This document shows, piece after piece, positions 26,892-37,428 of a stretch of 64,000 nt of DNA. A program made the position numbers and the translations under genes. This DNA is from Pseudanabaena sp. PCC 7367 (GTDB lineage: Bacteria > Cyanobacteriota > Cyanobacteriia > Pseudanabaenales > Pseudanabaenaceae), in the NCBI RefSeq assembly GCF_000317065.1, contig NC_019701.1:2738001-2802000 (forward strand), written 5' to 3'. Within the stretch, counting starts at the first letter, position 1; each line of letters starts with the position of its first letter. A model generated the notes under the pieces. It did not search any database. It saw only the letters and a program-made list of their open reading frames with translations, and had not been told where the DNA came from.

Positions 26892-28022
26892 TTAAATTGT
26901 AATCGGGGAATCTACATAGATGGTCGGTTCATCAATATCAAAGGCGATCCCATATTCCTTGAGCGTGAACGTAATATTTTGGGTCGCAATATCCAAAAGC
27001 TGGCGGCGTAAATCCATTGATACTTCACCCGATCCGAGAATAAAGAAAGTGACCTGGGCTTTCGTTTGATCCCGCAAGCCATTGCCATTGTGATCAACTT
27101 CCCTGAAAACCACATCAGTGCTGCGCGTGTCGATCCCAAAAATATCCTTGGTACTATCAATAATTACCTGGCTAATCAGCGCCCTTTCATCATTGGGGAT
27201 GTTGCGATAGAAGGTCAGATAAAGGATCGACATCACCTTCTTGGCTCCGGTGAAGTTCTCAATGTTAGTAGAAGTCAAGTTGCTATTGGGCACTACTAAC
27301 AATGTGCCTTTGCCAGAGGTGCGAATTTTAGTCGATCGCAGGCCGATCGATTCCACCTTGCCGAATGTGCCATCGGGCAAGCCAATGTAATCATCAACGG
27401 TAAAGGGTTTGTCGATGTAGATCACGATCCCACCTAATAATTGCTCCAGGGTCTTTTGAGCCGCAAAGGCGATCGCTAAACCACCCACCCCCAAACTGGC
27501 CACCAGACCAATCACATTGATTGCATGACTCTGGGCAAACAGGATAATCGCAAGCACCACAATCAAGAAATTGGCCAAAAACTTGCCTACGATCAGGATC
27601 TCGCTATTTACCTTACGGCTACTTTTGAAGGCCAGATCGAGCAGGTAAACATCAAAAAACTGAATAAACAACCGCGAGCCCAGCCACGCACCCACGATCG
27701 TGATCGACAGACTCACCGCCAGCTCAATCAAGGTAAACCAGCCGCCATCGGGAATTAGAATAATCGCTACTTCGCCCACTGTCAGCGCCACCAAAATACC
27801 AATTAGATTTTGATAGGGGCCAGCGATCTTGCGATATACTGCTGCGGCCTTGGGCGAGAACAAAACAGAGAGCGCAAAATTAATGATTGAATATACCGAT
27901 CGACCACTGAGGAAGGCAAATAATACTGCCACCAGTGACCCACCCAGCACAATGCCTAGTTTGATTGCAATATTGGGGATGGCGATCGCATCGATCGATT
28001 CAAGGATTTGGGTATCATTCAT
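26892..28022 (-). CDS. MscS-family mechanosensitive channel
   Basis: 376 residues. Four or five membrane spans fill the first 190 residues; the pore-lining helix is rich in Gly/Ala (VASLGVGGLAIAFAAQKTLE), and the following beta domain has the MscS pattern DKPFTVDDYIGLPDGTFGKV and the conserved loop VVPNSNLTSTNIEN. These channels open on membrane tension and release solutes after hypo-osmotic shock. A cytosolic vestibule domain completes the protein. It is a single gene, convergent with the hydrolase gene. A number of cyanobacteria carry several MscS paralogues, so a specific name is not given. Confidence 0.92.
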   Translation of the reverse strand: MNDTQILESIDAIAIPNIAIKLGIVLGGSLVAVLFAFLSGRSVYSIINFALSVLFSPKAAAVYRKIAGPYQNLIGILVALTVGEVAIILIPDGGWFTLIELAVSLSITIVGAWLGSRLFIQFFDVYLLDLAFKSSRKVNSEILIVGKFLANFLIVVLAIILFAQSHAINVIGLVASLGVGGLAIAFAAQKTLEQLLGGIVIYIDKPFTVDDYIGLPDGTFGKVESIGLRSTKIRTSGKGTLLVVPNSNLTSTNIENFTGAKKVMSILYLTFYRNIPNDERALISQVIIDSTKDIFGIDTRSTDVVFREVDHNGNGLRDQTKAQVTFFILGSGEVSMDLRRQLLDIATQNITFTLKEYGIAFDIDEPTIYVDSPITI

Positions 28023-28295
28023 CGTGCTTAGACTCCTGGTTTAGGGGCGATCGGTTTGGCAGTTTGGCTGGCGCAGTTTGATCATAGCTCGCCAATTTGG
28101 GTATCATGAGTATTAATTTTGTTTTAACATAATACATACAATAAACCCATAGCCACTGTAAGCTAAATCACCGTTAGGATTGAGATGATGCCAAGCTAGC
28201 CAGGATTTATGATCGCATTCGCATTCCTACTTGAAGTTCGCCTCAGCCAAGGAAGGAAATAGCAATGACCGGCGCTGAAATTGCCTAAGTGCTTA

Positions 28296-30398
28296 CTATT
28301 TAGGGATTTTAATCGTAAACGTTGCCCCCTGTCCTGGCTCAGAAGTACAAATCAACTTGCCACCATGTTTTTCGGTAATAATTTGATAGCTAATTGATAA
28401 CCCCAGTCCAGTGCCAGCCCCAACCGGCTTGGTAGTGAAGAAAGGATCGAATAGCTTGGCAGCCACTTCCTTGCTCATGCCAGGTCCGTTATCAGCGATC
28501 TCAATGATCACCCAGTCCCCTTCCGCTCTGGTAGAAATCTTGATCTGACTGGGGTTTGCTTTGATTTGCTCGATGCTGCGGTTCTGATTGAACTCGGTGA
28601 GGGCATCGATCGCATTAGAAATAATGTTCATAAACACTTGATTGAGTTGCCCAGGGAAGCAATCGACCAATGGCAATTGCCCATATTCCTTCATTACTTC
28701 AATCCCAGTATGATCGCCCTTGTCCTTGAGGCGATTGTGTAAGATTAGCAAGGTGCTATCCAGCCCTTCATGGATATCCACACTCTTGGCTTCGGCTTCA
28801 TCCAGACGCGAGAAATTACGCAATGATTTCACGATTTCCTGAATCCGTTGCGCACCAAACTTCATCGACCTCAGGAGGTTGGGTAAATCTTCCTTAAGGA
28901 AATCTAGCTCAATGTCTTCTTTTTCCTGTTCAATTGCTGGTGCTGGATCGGGATATTGCGATTCGTATAGTTGCACCAGTCCTAGCAGGTCTTGGGAATA
29001 GTTCTCGGCATGGGTGACGTTGCCATAGATAAAGTTAACTGGATTATTAATTTCGTGGGCGACCCCTGCCACCATCTGTCCCAGGCTCGACATCTTTTCG
29101 CCCTGGATTAGCTGTACCTGAGTTTTCTTTAGCTCTTGCAGGGTCTCTTGTAAGACGTGGTTATTGGATTGCAGTTCATGGGTGCGATCTTTAACTTTTT
29201 GTTCTAATGTATGGCTATACTCTTCTAACTGAGCCTTGGATGCGGCGAGGGAATCTTTGGCTGAGGCAAGTTTACGGGTGCGATCGCTTAGATTCTTCTC
29301 AACTTTACCTAAGAACACATAGGATAAACTGACTAAGCCAGTGCCTATGCCTAGAGTTAAGATTAAGGCAATTAAGGAACTCTGTCTTGCTTGCTGTACA
29401 TCTACGGAAATATCTTTGAGTGCAACAATATATCCTATTTTAGTACCATTAATATCATTGAAGGGAAAGGCAATAACCTGACGGGTCTGCCCATTTTGAT
29501 TAATTCGGATCTGTTCTGTCTCTGGATTAATGTTTTCGATCAACTCAGACACCTCAACCGGGATTTCGGCGATCGTTGTGTCGATAATCACAGAGTCAGT
29601 AAATTCATCCCAATTGGACTGCCGACCTAGCTTTCTATTCCGGGCATCCCATCGCTGTGCATCAAGAAAGCTTTTATCAACAACTATGATTAGCTCTACA
29701 TTCAAGATGTCATGGATACGTCTGGCGATATCCTCAAATTCGATGCCCAGTTCCAAATAGCCGATCAGGTTGCCTGCACGAGGATCAGCAAAGAGATCGG
29801 CGATCAACAGATCGGCAAAATCACTGCGCCAGGGATAGACCAATCGCAGTACCGGATTACCAGTCGGTCCTTGTTCCAGTCCAGCGCTGGGTTTTCCTGT
29901 GCGTTCAGCCGTTTGAATTGTGCTTCGATCGATCAGATCGCCTTTTTGTTCTTTATGTAGTCGCAAAAAATTGTGCCGATCCGGTTGGTGAAAATAAAAA
30001 TGAGTGATTTCATGCTTGGTTCGAAATTGCTCAAATATTGGCTGAGCTTGCTCAACTAAGCCTTGCCGATCTAATCTCGCTAGGGCATCAGCTAGATCCC
30101 GATCGCGGATGATTACCTCCATCGCCGTGTCCATTTTGGCTACATCTCGTTCCATTTCGTCTTGCATTAACTCCTGCACCTGTTGGGTAGTGACCACTTC
30201 TATTTGCTCCACTTCATGGCGATGCTGTCGCCAGAAGATGCCTAAGAAGGTGCCTTGAAGCAACAAAATTGCGATGATTAGAGGAGGCAAAATTTTGCTC
30301 CTAACCGCTTCACGTTTGATCGGTGGAGTTGTTAACTGAGGCTTTTCTTTTGGTAAGATGCTTAGTTTCGCTATAGAACTACTTGCAGATGTTTTCAT
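28296..30398 (-). CDS. Membrane sensor histidine kinase (dCache type)
   Basis: 700 residues. Membrane span 1 at about 37-56 and span 2 near 340-362 enclose a periplasmic sensor domain of about 280 residues with the dCache_3 pattern EITHFYFHQPDRHNFLRLHK. A coiled coil (380-440) leads to the kinase core: phospho-acceptor His in GVAHEINNPVNF (near 447), N-box NQVFMNIISNAIDAL, and ATP-binding G-boxes DNGPGMS and GAGTGLGLS. This short-H-box kinase type is frequent in cyanobacteria. It has no receiver domain and no response regulator next to it, so the partner is encoded elsewhere. It lies 294 bp downstream of the large hybrid kinase on the same strand and may be co-transcribed. The ligand is unknown. 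Confidence 0.93.
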   Translation of the reverse strand: MKTSASSSIAKLSILPKEKPQLTTPPIKREAVRSKILPPLIIAILLLQGTFLGIFWRQHRHEVEQIEVVTTQQVQELMQDEMERDVAKMDTAMEVIIRDRDLADALARLDRQGLVEQAQPIFEQFRTKHEITHFYFHQPDRHNFLRLHKEQKGDLIDRSTIQTAERTGKPSAGLEQGPTGNPVLRLVYPWRSDFADLLIADLFADPRAGNLIGYLELGIEFEDIARRIHDILNVELIIVVDKSFLDAQRWDARNRKLGRQSNWDEFTDSVIIDTTIAEIPVEVSELIENINPETEQIRINQNGQTRQVIAFPFNDINGTKIGYIVALKDISVDVQQARQSSLIALILTLGIGTGLVSLSYVFLGKVEKNLSDRTRKLASAKDSLAASKAQLEEYSHTLEQKVKDRTHELQSNNHVLQETLQELKKTQVQLIQGEKMSSLGQMVAGVAHEINNPVNFIYGNVTHAENYSQDLLGLVQLYESQYPDPAPAIEQEKEDIELDFLKEDLPNLLRSMKFGAQRIQEIVKSLRNFSRLDEAEAKSVDIHEGLDSTLLILHNRLKDKGDHTGIEVMKEYGQLPLVDCFPGQLNQVFMNIISNAIDALTEFNQNRSIEQIKANPSQIKISTRAEGDWVIIEIADNGPGMSKEVAAKLFDPFFTTKPVGAGTGLGLSISYQIITEKHGGKLICTSEPGQGATFTIKIPK

Positions 30399-30692
30399 TG
30401 TCTAAGGCTTAAATAATAATTGCTGATTACAGGACTAAACATCTAGTCAGTAGCTCAGGAAATACTTTGACCCCGGTTTGTTGAGTTGTAAAATTAATTG
30501 CCACACATTAAAAGTAGGCTCTGAGCCTAGAGTTAAGTAGATTTAAGATTTTGGAACTGAATTACTGTGCCCCCGCTAAAGTAGCTCATTCCCATCGATA
30601 AAACTAATACCTAAATATTAACATTAGATCTGTTGCCAACGTCCCATGTGATTGCATCAAGTCCAGTTAAATACAACTTTAGCTACTGCTTC

Positions 30693-33600
30693 TTAATTGT
30701 TCTTATTACTAGGTTTGGTCACTTCGTTACTCTGATAACGTTCGATCGCCGCCACCAACTCATCCACCGAAACCGGCTTGCTCACATAATCATTCATGCC
30801 AGCCGCCAAGCAATTTTCACGATCGCCCTGCATGGCATTGGCAGTCATTGCCACAATCCAGGGGTGGGTGTCAGCCTTGGTTCGATCCCGGATTTGGCGA
30901 GTTGCCTCCATACCATCCATTTCTGGCATTTGCACATCCATCAGCACCAAATCATAGGTTTGTCTTTGCAAAGCTTCGATCGCTTCGAGGCCATTACCCA
31001 CCAGATCAGCACGATATCCCATTTTCTCTAACATTCGGATCGCCACTTTTTGATTCACGGCATTATCCTCAGCCAGCAAAATCTTAATTGGAATCTGATT
31101 CGACAGATTGGCAACATTCTCCAATCGATTGCTACTACTCCGAAAAGTGGTGGGGTTGGGGCGATCGTGTGCGGCTCGATTTGTCGAGGTGGTTACCTCT
31201 TGCCGTCGCTGCCACGGCTTAACATTATCAATATTTTGATCAGGGATAATCCTTACGATCGCTTGGTGGAGCTTTGATTGACTAAGCGGTTTGGCTAAGA
31301 TGGCGATCCTATGATTACTTGCTTGTTGTAGCTGCTTGGTACTCACACCAACCGAAGTTAGCAAAATCAAGGGGATTGGCTTGCCAGGAACCGTAGATTG
31401 CATCGATTGAGCCAGCTTCAACTCATCTGCCACTGGCATTTGCAAATCGAGAATGACCAGGTCAAAGTTCTGGCGATCGCTTAGCATAGACAGTGCTTCG
31501 GCTCCCGAACTTGTCGTTTTGGTTTCTATGCCCCACGCTTGGGTATAGGTACTGAGGATGGCGCGGTTATCTTCACGATCAGCAACAATTAAAGCTTTTA
31601 GACCATTTAATTGCTTCTGCACATAATTAATAGAGGTTGAGGTTGATTCGGATGCGATCGCGGTGGTGCTGAGGGTGAAATAAAAGATTGAGCCACGGTC
31701 TAATTCACTTTCCACCCGCATTGTGCCACCCATCAGTTCACACAATCGCTTACTGATCACCAGCCCTAGTCCCGTACCGCCATATTGCCTGGTAATTGAA
31801 GCATCAACCTGGCTAAACGCTTTAAACAACCGTTCCATCTTTTCTGGTGGAATGCCAATTCCGGTATCCCTAACCGCAAACTGAATGGTATGGGAATGGG
31901 CAAGTGATTGGTTATGCTCCGGCTCCACTGCGGCGATCGCTTCTAAATTATTCCCCCCATCAGAGGAAGCTAATTCGCCAGACTGATCGGATTCGCCAGA
32001 TTTAGCACCCTGTCCCCATTCATTAGCCGGGTTAAATTCATCAGTTTCATCTGTCTCAGAATCCAACTGGGATAGCGATCGCCCGTCCAAAGATGAGCTT
32101 GAATCCATTGCTGAGCTGAGGCTTACGGTGACGCTTACTTCACCAGCTTCCGTAAATTTAATTCCATTGGCAATCAGGTTCACTAAAATCTGACGTAGCC
32201 TGGTTACATCCCCAGTAATCTGCTGTGGCACATCTGGTTCAATTAGATAATTTAGCACCAGTCCTTTTTCCACCGCCTTGGGACCTAGCAAATCGATCGA
32301 GCCAGCTAAACAATCTAGCAGATCAAAGGGCTGTTCTTCTAATTCAAGCTTGCCCGATTCAATTTTAGAAAAGTCGAGGATATCATTAATAATGGTCAGC
32401 AAAGACTCGCCACTACTGCGGACAATCTCTACATATTCTCGCTGTACTTTGCTCAGGGGCGTATCCAATAGCAGCCCGGTCATACCAATCACCCCATTCA
32501 TGGGGGTACGGATTTCATGGCTCATCATGGCCAAGAATTCGCTCTTAGCGCGATTAGCCGCTTCGGCATCTTGTTTGGCCTGTTGGAGTGCGGTATTTTT
32601 CTCCCCTAGTTCATAGCTCTGTTGGGTGGCTCGCTCTAAAAGTTGAGCCTGGGCTAGGGCGATCCCAACCTGAGCAGAGACAGCTTCTAGCAGTTCTATT
32701 TCTTCTTGAGTCCATTTCCGAAAGCGATTGCACTGATGCAAGAAGATCGCCCCATTCGGTTGTCCCTGGTAGGAAGTGCGCACCGCCAGAATTGACTTAA
32801 CATTAAAGCGATGAGCTAGCTCTAGCACTGGTGAAAGGTTTTGATCCTGATAAACATTACTGGCCACGATCGCTTCATCTTGGCTCAATAATTGCTGCAC
32901 ATATTGATTTCCGTTGATTGGCAACTCCAAACCTAATAGGGATTCATATCCTACTTGGATGAACTCAGCCACTAGGGGGATTTTGGGAATGGGCTGATTA
33001 ACGAAGGTGTGCAACAGGCAGCGATCGACTCCAAATAGTTGTCCTACCTGGGTAACTGTAATTTGAAAAATTTGTTGAATATCAAGGCTACGGCGAATTT
33101 CCTGGGTGATTTGCTTGAGCAAGATTGTTTGTTCAAGTTGGCGGCGGAGGGCGCTTCGGCTGGTCTTAAGTGCCGCTTCGGTACGCTTACGGGCACTAAT
33201 ATCCTCTGCCATACCCAATACATAGAGGGGTTGGCCGGCTTGATCACGTACCAACGAAACAGTCAAATTCACCCACAACGGCTTACCTTGTTTGCTAATC
33301 GCCCGTTTTTCCTGCTGAAACCTGGGCACAGTGCCAGCGATCAAGCGCTCCTCGGCCTGGCGATCGACCTGCCGATCCTCAGGATAGGTAATATCGAGAA
33401 CCGACATACCCGCCAGTTCTGCCTTAGAATAGCCCAGCATTTGCCGGAAAGCAGGATTGGTGTCAATAATTTCACCTTTGAGATCGCTGAGCCGAATGCC
33501 GATCGGTGAGTTATCATAAACCTGCTTGAGCCGTTCTTCACTGGCTGCCAGTAGATCTTCTGCTTCCTTGCGCGTGGTCACATCCCGCGATACCGCAATA

Positions 33601-35702
33601 ATCTCTCGCATATTATTAGTTTGATTGTCCTGCACCGCCCGGCTTTTAGTTTCTAACCACAAGTAAGTACCGTCTTTGCGCCGCATTCGATAGCTAATCC
33701 GGTTAATAATTGGCTGGTCAATAATTACCGCATGGGTGAGTTGAATTCTGACCACATCATCGGGATGGAGAAATTCATAGATCGATCGACCAATCAATTC
33801 TTCTTGTTCATAACCCAGTAAGGGTAAACAAATTGGTGAGGCATAAGTATAAATACCTTCGGGGGTGTGGCGGGAGATCAAATCAGTGGAATATTCAGCC
33901 AGGAGTCGATAACGCTCTTCGCTCTCGCGCAAAGACATCTGGGCTTGTCGTTGAGTGGTAATATCCCTGGCCACCCAGAGTACACTATCGTCATTTAGGG
34001 GCGAAATATTAGCCGAGAACCAGGCCAATCGATCGCCAAAATTGATATCATATTCGATCGTGGTGGGCTCTTTGGCATCTAATACCTCACGGATACAATC
34101 GACAAAAATACTGGCCTTTGGCTCACCAATTATTTCCGATTCATATTTACCTAGCATTTCGGCGGAGGGCATATACAAATTGCGGTGGCTAGTATCTGCG
34201 ATCTTTAAATACTTGCCATCCCGATCCTTAACAATCACCACATCCTTCATGGCGGAAAACAGAACCCGCAGCTCTTCCTCTGAGTCTTGCAAAGCGGCCT
34301 CGGCTTGCTTTCGTTCCGTAATATCCCGACAAGTGATCACAATGCCCTTTTCGGTGTGGGTGAGAGATAGATCCTGGGCAAAGGTACTCTCGTCCTTGCG
34401 CTTGGCCAATGCTTCACCCTGCCATTGACCCTCAATTTCTAAACTGGGTAAGATATCGGCCTGCAATCGTTCTTGCTCTGCTGCGCCATAGCTCTGATAC
34501 CAGTTCATACCGATCAAATCAGCCGAACTACCATAGCCCAGCATTAAGCGGTAAGCCTCATTTACATAGATATAGTTACCTGATCGATCGAGGATCGCAA
34601 TGCCATCTAGAGCCGACTCGATCGCCAAGAGCTGACGTTGTAATTTTTCTTCTTCATGATTAAGATCAGCAAAATTACTGACCCGGCCGAGGGTGCCACT
34701 AAATGAGCCATGACGATCGAAAATTGGCGTAGTGGTCACCAAGGTCCAAACGTAGGAGCGATCCTTACGACACAACTTAAATTTATGATTGTCAAAATCG
34801 CCGATCGAGTCAGACTCAGAAACGATTTGATAGTCCTCGGCCATTAGCTCGTTCAGGGGTAGACCAATCAATTCAGATTGTGCATAGCCAAGGGTTTGAC
34901 AAAGCTTTTGGTTGACAAAATTAATTACTAAATCACTATCAATAATCCAGATCCCTTCAGAAGACGTTTCGGCAATATATTGATACCAGGGTTGATTGCA
35001 AGAGTTATTCGGAGCAAGGATCGGCTCTAGCTCAGGTAGCGGTTGTAATTCTGCTTCTATATTGCCTGTGGCTGGGTTGCCCCGATCGCCAGATTCACTC
35101 ACTGCTGCTGGCTCAGATGTCAACTTGGGCGCTGAGCTAGAAGATGGTTCGCTAGGGAGAGTAACTAAGTGAGGAGATGATTGATTGAAGCTCTTGGTGT
35201 TACTGGTGTTACTGGTGTTATCAACTTTACTAGCTGTATTACTAGCTGTATGACCAACTGCCATCATCAGTTGCGTTGATGTAATCACACCCAGAAAATG
35301 CTGTTCATTACAAACCAGGGCGATCCCCGATGATGCTAACTGGTTGGCTAATGCTGCTGGATTATAGGTTTGACTTGCATCAAGGATCAGAACTTCTGCA
35401 GGAACTAATGCTGCGATCGGTGTTTGAGCAAGGGGAAGATGCTGGGCGATCGCTTTTACGATGTGCTGATCGCATACATAGCCCATAATTTGATCCATAT
35501 GCCAGGTCGCGCCAAAACTGCCCCCAACAAATGGCTTGGGAGCCTCTTGCTTAGCATTAATATCGACATTAATAATTACGGCGTAAGCATATTTGCCGAA
35601 TTGCATCTGCGCGATCGCTTCACTCGCCATTAGGTCTGGCATCAATACCAGTGGCGAGGCATCAACTATCTCAGCTAGGGGGATCAAGGAATCTGCGGAC
35701 AT
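30693..35702 (-). CDS. Large hybrid sensor histidine kinase
   Basis: 1669 residues, apparently soluble. Layout: a CBS-pair-like region (1-150), a Ser/Asn-rich linker with a 9-bp in-frame repeat, five PAS domains (about 240-840, each with a following PAC-type segment), a GAF domain (about 860-1030), a HisKA domain with phospho-acceptor His in FLAMMSHEIRTPMNG (near 1075), a HATPase domain, and two receiver domains. The second receiver is intact (AEDN, VLMDVQMPEMDG, Lys in YVSKPVS); the first also retains an Asp (LDLQMP) and Lys but has a diverged acidic pair. A 75-residue low-complexity acidic insertion (about 1197-1271) interrupts the ATPase domain. The many PAS and GAF modules suggest redox, light or small-molecule inputs; bilin-binding Cys is not evident. 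Start ATG at 35702. Confidence 0.93.
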   Translation of the reverse strand: MSADSLIPLAEIVDASPLVLMPDLMASEAIAQMQFGKYAYAVIINVDINAKQEAPKPFVGGSFGATWHMDQIMGYVCDQHIVKAIAQHLPLAQTPIAALVPAEVLILDASQTYNPAALANQLASSGIALVCNEQHFLGVITSTQLMMAVGHTASNTASKVDNTSNTSNTKSFNQSSPHLVTLPSEPSSSSAPKLTSEPAAVSESGDRGNPATGNIEAELQPLPELEPILAPNNSCNQPWYQYIAETSSEGIWIIDSDLVINFVNQKLCQTLGYAQSELIGLPLNELMAEDYQIVSESDSIGDFDNHKFKLCRKDRSYVWTLVTTTPIFDRHGSFSGTLGRVSNFADLNHEEEKLQRQLLAIESALDGIAILDRSGNYIYVNEAYRLMLGYGSSADLIGMNWYQSYGAAEQERLQADILPSLEIEGQWQGEALAKRKDESTFAQDLSLTHTEKGIVITCRDITERKQAEAALQDSEEELRVLFSAMKDVVIVKDRDGKYLKIADTSHRNLYMPSAEMLGKYESEIIGEPKASIFVDCIREVLDAKEPTTIEYDINFGDRLAWFSANISPLNDDSVLWVARDITTQRQAQMSLRESEERYRLLAEYSTDLISRHTPEGIYTYASPICLPLLGYEQEELIGRSIYEFLHPDDVVRIQLTHAVIIDQPIINRISYRMRRKDGTYLWLETKSRAVQDNQTNNMREIIAVSRDVTTRKEAEDLLAASEERLKQVYDNSPIGIRLSDLKGEIIDTNPAFRQMLGYSKAELAGMSVLDITYPEDRQVDRQAEERLIAGTVPRFQQEKRAISKQGKPLWVNLTVSLVRDQAGQPLYVLGMAEDISARKRTEAALKTSRSALRRQLEQTILLKQITQEIRRSLDIQQIFQITVTQVGQLFGVDRCLLHTFVNQPIPKIPLVAEFIQVGYESLLGLELPINGNQYVQQLLSQDEAIVASNVYQDQNLSPVLELAHRFNVKSILAVRTSYQGQPNGAIFLHQCNRFRKWTQEEIELLEAVSAQVGIALAQAQLLERATQQSYELGEKNTALQQAKQDAEAANRAKSEFLAMMSHEIRTPMNGVIGMTGLLLDTPLSKVQREYVEIVRSSGESLLTIINDILDFSKIESGKLELEEQPFDLLDCLAGSIDLLGPKAVEKGLVLNYLIEPDVPQQITGDVTRLRQILVNLIANGIKFTEAGEVSVTVSLSSAMDSSSSLDGRSLSQLDSETDETDEFNPANEWGQGAKSGESDQSGELASSDGGNNLEAIAAVEPEHNQSLAHSHTIQFAVRDTGIGIPPEKMERLFKAFSQVDASITRQYGGTGLGLVISKRLCELMGGTMRVESELDRGSIFYFTLSTTAIASESTSTSINYVQKQLNGLKALIVADREDNRAILSTYTQAWGIETKTTSSGAEALSMLSDRQNFDLVILDLQMPVADELKLAQSMQSTVPGKPIPLILLTSVGVSTKQLQQASNHRIAILAKPLSQSKLHQAIVRIIPDQNIDNVKPWQRRQEVTTSTNRAAHDRPNPTTFRSSSNRLENVANLSNQIPIKILLAEDNAVNQKVAIRMLEKMGYRADLVGNGLEAIEALQRQTYDLVLMDVQMPEMDGMEATRQIRDRTKADTHPWIVAMTANAMQGDRENCLAAGMNDYVSKPVSVDELVAAIERYQSNEVTKPSNKNN
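35195..35220. repeat. In-gene tandem repeat, 9-bp unit x3
   Basis: TGGTGTTAC repeated in frame inside the hybrid kinase linker, giving an Asn-Thr-Ser tripeptide repeat on the minus strand. Confidence 0.95.
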
Positions 35703-36249
35703 AGATACAACTTGCTAAGCAGTTAGCTCAGAATGCATAAACTTATCTTGCCATATTTACCCTGAGGCATAAATCTGGCACACCTAGTAGTATGAGTAGT
35801 ATGGATGGCATAGAAATAATTCAGGGAAAGAATACAAAAGCTGGTCAGCGCTTAGCCCAATAAAAAATCAATCTAAGCACCAGTAAAAGTTTCCCAGGCA
35901 CGATCGCAATCAAGCGCAAGCCTAACCAGGCAGATTAAGCAATTTCAACTTGGATATACAAATTGGATATACAAAAAAGACTTACAAATAATTTGACCCA
36001 GGCTTTAATTTAAATAAAAACGAGCAACAATAAAGCTCTAACTTAAAGCCGATCAAACAATTGTTTTTTGAATTTTCAAATTGTGCTGAATTACTGCGGT
36101 TGGAATCCTTGTTTGTGCCATGTCCCGGTCAGAGGCATTTAAACGTCAAAAATGCATTAACCCCAATCAAACAATATCTACAACCGAGCTAACACATTGG
36201 TGTCCCTATATCCATATAATCATACCCGTATTTATATCTACATTTATAT
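35703..36249. other. Intergenic spacer
   Basis: 547 bp between two leftward genes. It contains two tandem duplications, AGTAGTATG (35786-35803) and TTGGATATACAAA (35950-35975). The promoter of the hybrid kinase should lie at its left end. A 64-codon frame at 36120-36314 overlaps corA and is not protein-like. Confidence 0.4.
35950..35975. repeat. Tandem duplication, 13-bp unit x2
   Basis: TTGGATATACAAA repeated head to tail in the spacer. Confidence 0.95.
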
Positions 36250-37428
36250 TTACGATCGACCTGTTTTGGCGATGCGAGTTTTTCCCAACCAGCCTTTGCG
36301 CCAAAAATATATAATCATTGTCCCCGCCGTAACGATCATCAATGCCCAACACGTCACATAACCATAGGACCATTCTAGCTCTGGCATATTCCAGGGAGAA
36401 ACCTGGGGATTAAAATTCATGCCATACACACCGGCAATAAATGTTAACGGCATGAAAATCACAGAAATAACCGTTAGCACCTGCATGACCTCATTAGTAC
36501 GCATACTAATCGAAGATAAATAGACATCCATTAAGCTGGAAGCCAATTCACGATAGGTTTCTAGCATATCGATCACCTGTACCACATGGTCATAGCAATC
36601 GCTGAAGTAGACCCGCACTGAATCGCTCAGCAAGGTACTATCATCCCGGATCAAAAGCTTGATTGCCTCTCGCTGGGGCCAGATCGCCCGCCGTAATAAC
36701 AATAATTCGCGCCGAATCCGCAAAATCGCATCAATACTCTGGCTGCTGGGATTGGCTAACACCGCATCCTGCAAATCTTCGAGGCGTTCGCCATAGTCTT
36801 CTAGCACCGGGAAAAAGCCATCAATAATCGTATCGATCAGACAGTAGGAGAGGTAATCGGCTCTTTGGTTGCGGATGCTACCTTTGTTGCGATGAATCCG
36901 CTCCCGCACCACCTCAAAGGTGTCATGCTCTGGTTCTTCTTGCACAGTCAGCAAATAATTCTTGCCCAGCACAAAGCTAACCTGCTCACTAATAAACCCA
37001 ATCCCATCATTCTTGGGCGTAACCATGTGGGTAATAATTAATAGCCGATCGTCATATTCTTCGACCTTTGGGCGCTGGGGAATATTCACCACATCCTCTA
37101 AAATCAGGGGATGGATTTTAAATACTTGCCCAATCCGTTGCAACACATCCTCCGAGCCCAAGCCCTGCACATCAACCCAGGAGACGGATTCTGATTCCAA
37201 ATAGGGGGTGCAATCTTCTGGATGTAGCAACTGCATACCGGTCACGTTGTCCGCATGGTAGTCGATCAAGAAAATATTGGGGACGGTGGCATCTTCGTCA
37301 ATTATCAGAGTGCCTGGTAATGAGCCTGGTTCATTGTAGGCATAGTCAAACTCATCATATTCTTCCTCTTCATCATCCTGGATGGGATCGATCGGCTTGG
37401 CAGACTTGGGATAGGATTCTTGCAGCAT
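36250..37428 (-). CDS. corA: CorA-type magnesium/cobalt transporter
   Basis: 392 residues. The large N-terminal cytoplasmic domain (1-320) ends in a long helix, followed by two membrane spans near the C-terminus with the signature YGMNF between them (FIAGVYGMNFNPQ, near residue 334). CorA forms a pentameric channel for Mg2+ entry, with the GMN loop as selectivity filter. The first 45 residues are acidic and variable, as in other cyanobacterial CorA proteins. The C-terminus is short and basic (FWRKGWLGKTRIAKTG). It stands alone with no riboswitch evident upstream. Confidence 0.96.
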   Translation of the reverse strand: MLQESYPKSAKPIDPIQDDEEEEYDEFDYAYNEPGSLPGTLIIDEDATVPNIFLIDYHADNVTGMQLLHPEDCTPYLESESVSWVDVQGLGSEDVLQRIGQVFKIHPLILEDVVNIPQRPKVEEYDDRLLIITHMVTPKNDGIGFISEQVSFVLGKNYLLTVQEEPEHDTFEVVRERIHRNKGSIRNQRADYLSYCLIDTIIDGFFPVLEDYGERLEDLQDAVLANPSSQSIDAILRIRRELLLLRRAIWPQREAIKLLIRDDSTLLSDSVRVYFSDCYDHVVQVIDMLETYRELASSLMDVYLSSISMRTNEVMQVLTVISVIFMPLTFIAGVYGMNFNPQVSPWNMPELEWSYGYVTCWALMIVTAGTMIIYFWRKGWLGKTRIAKTGRS

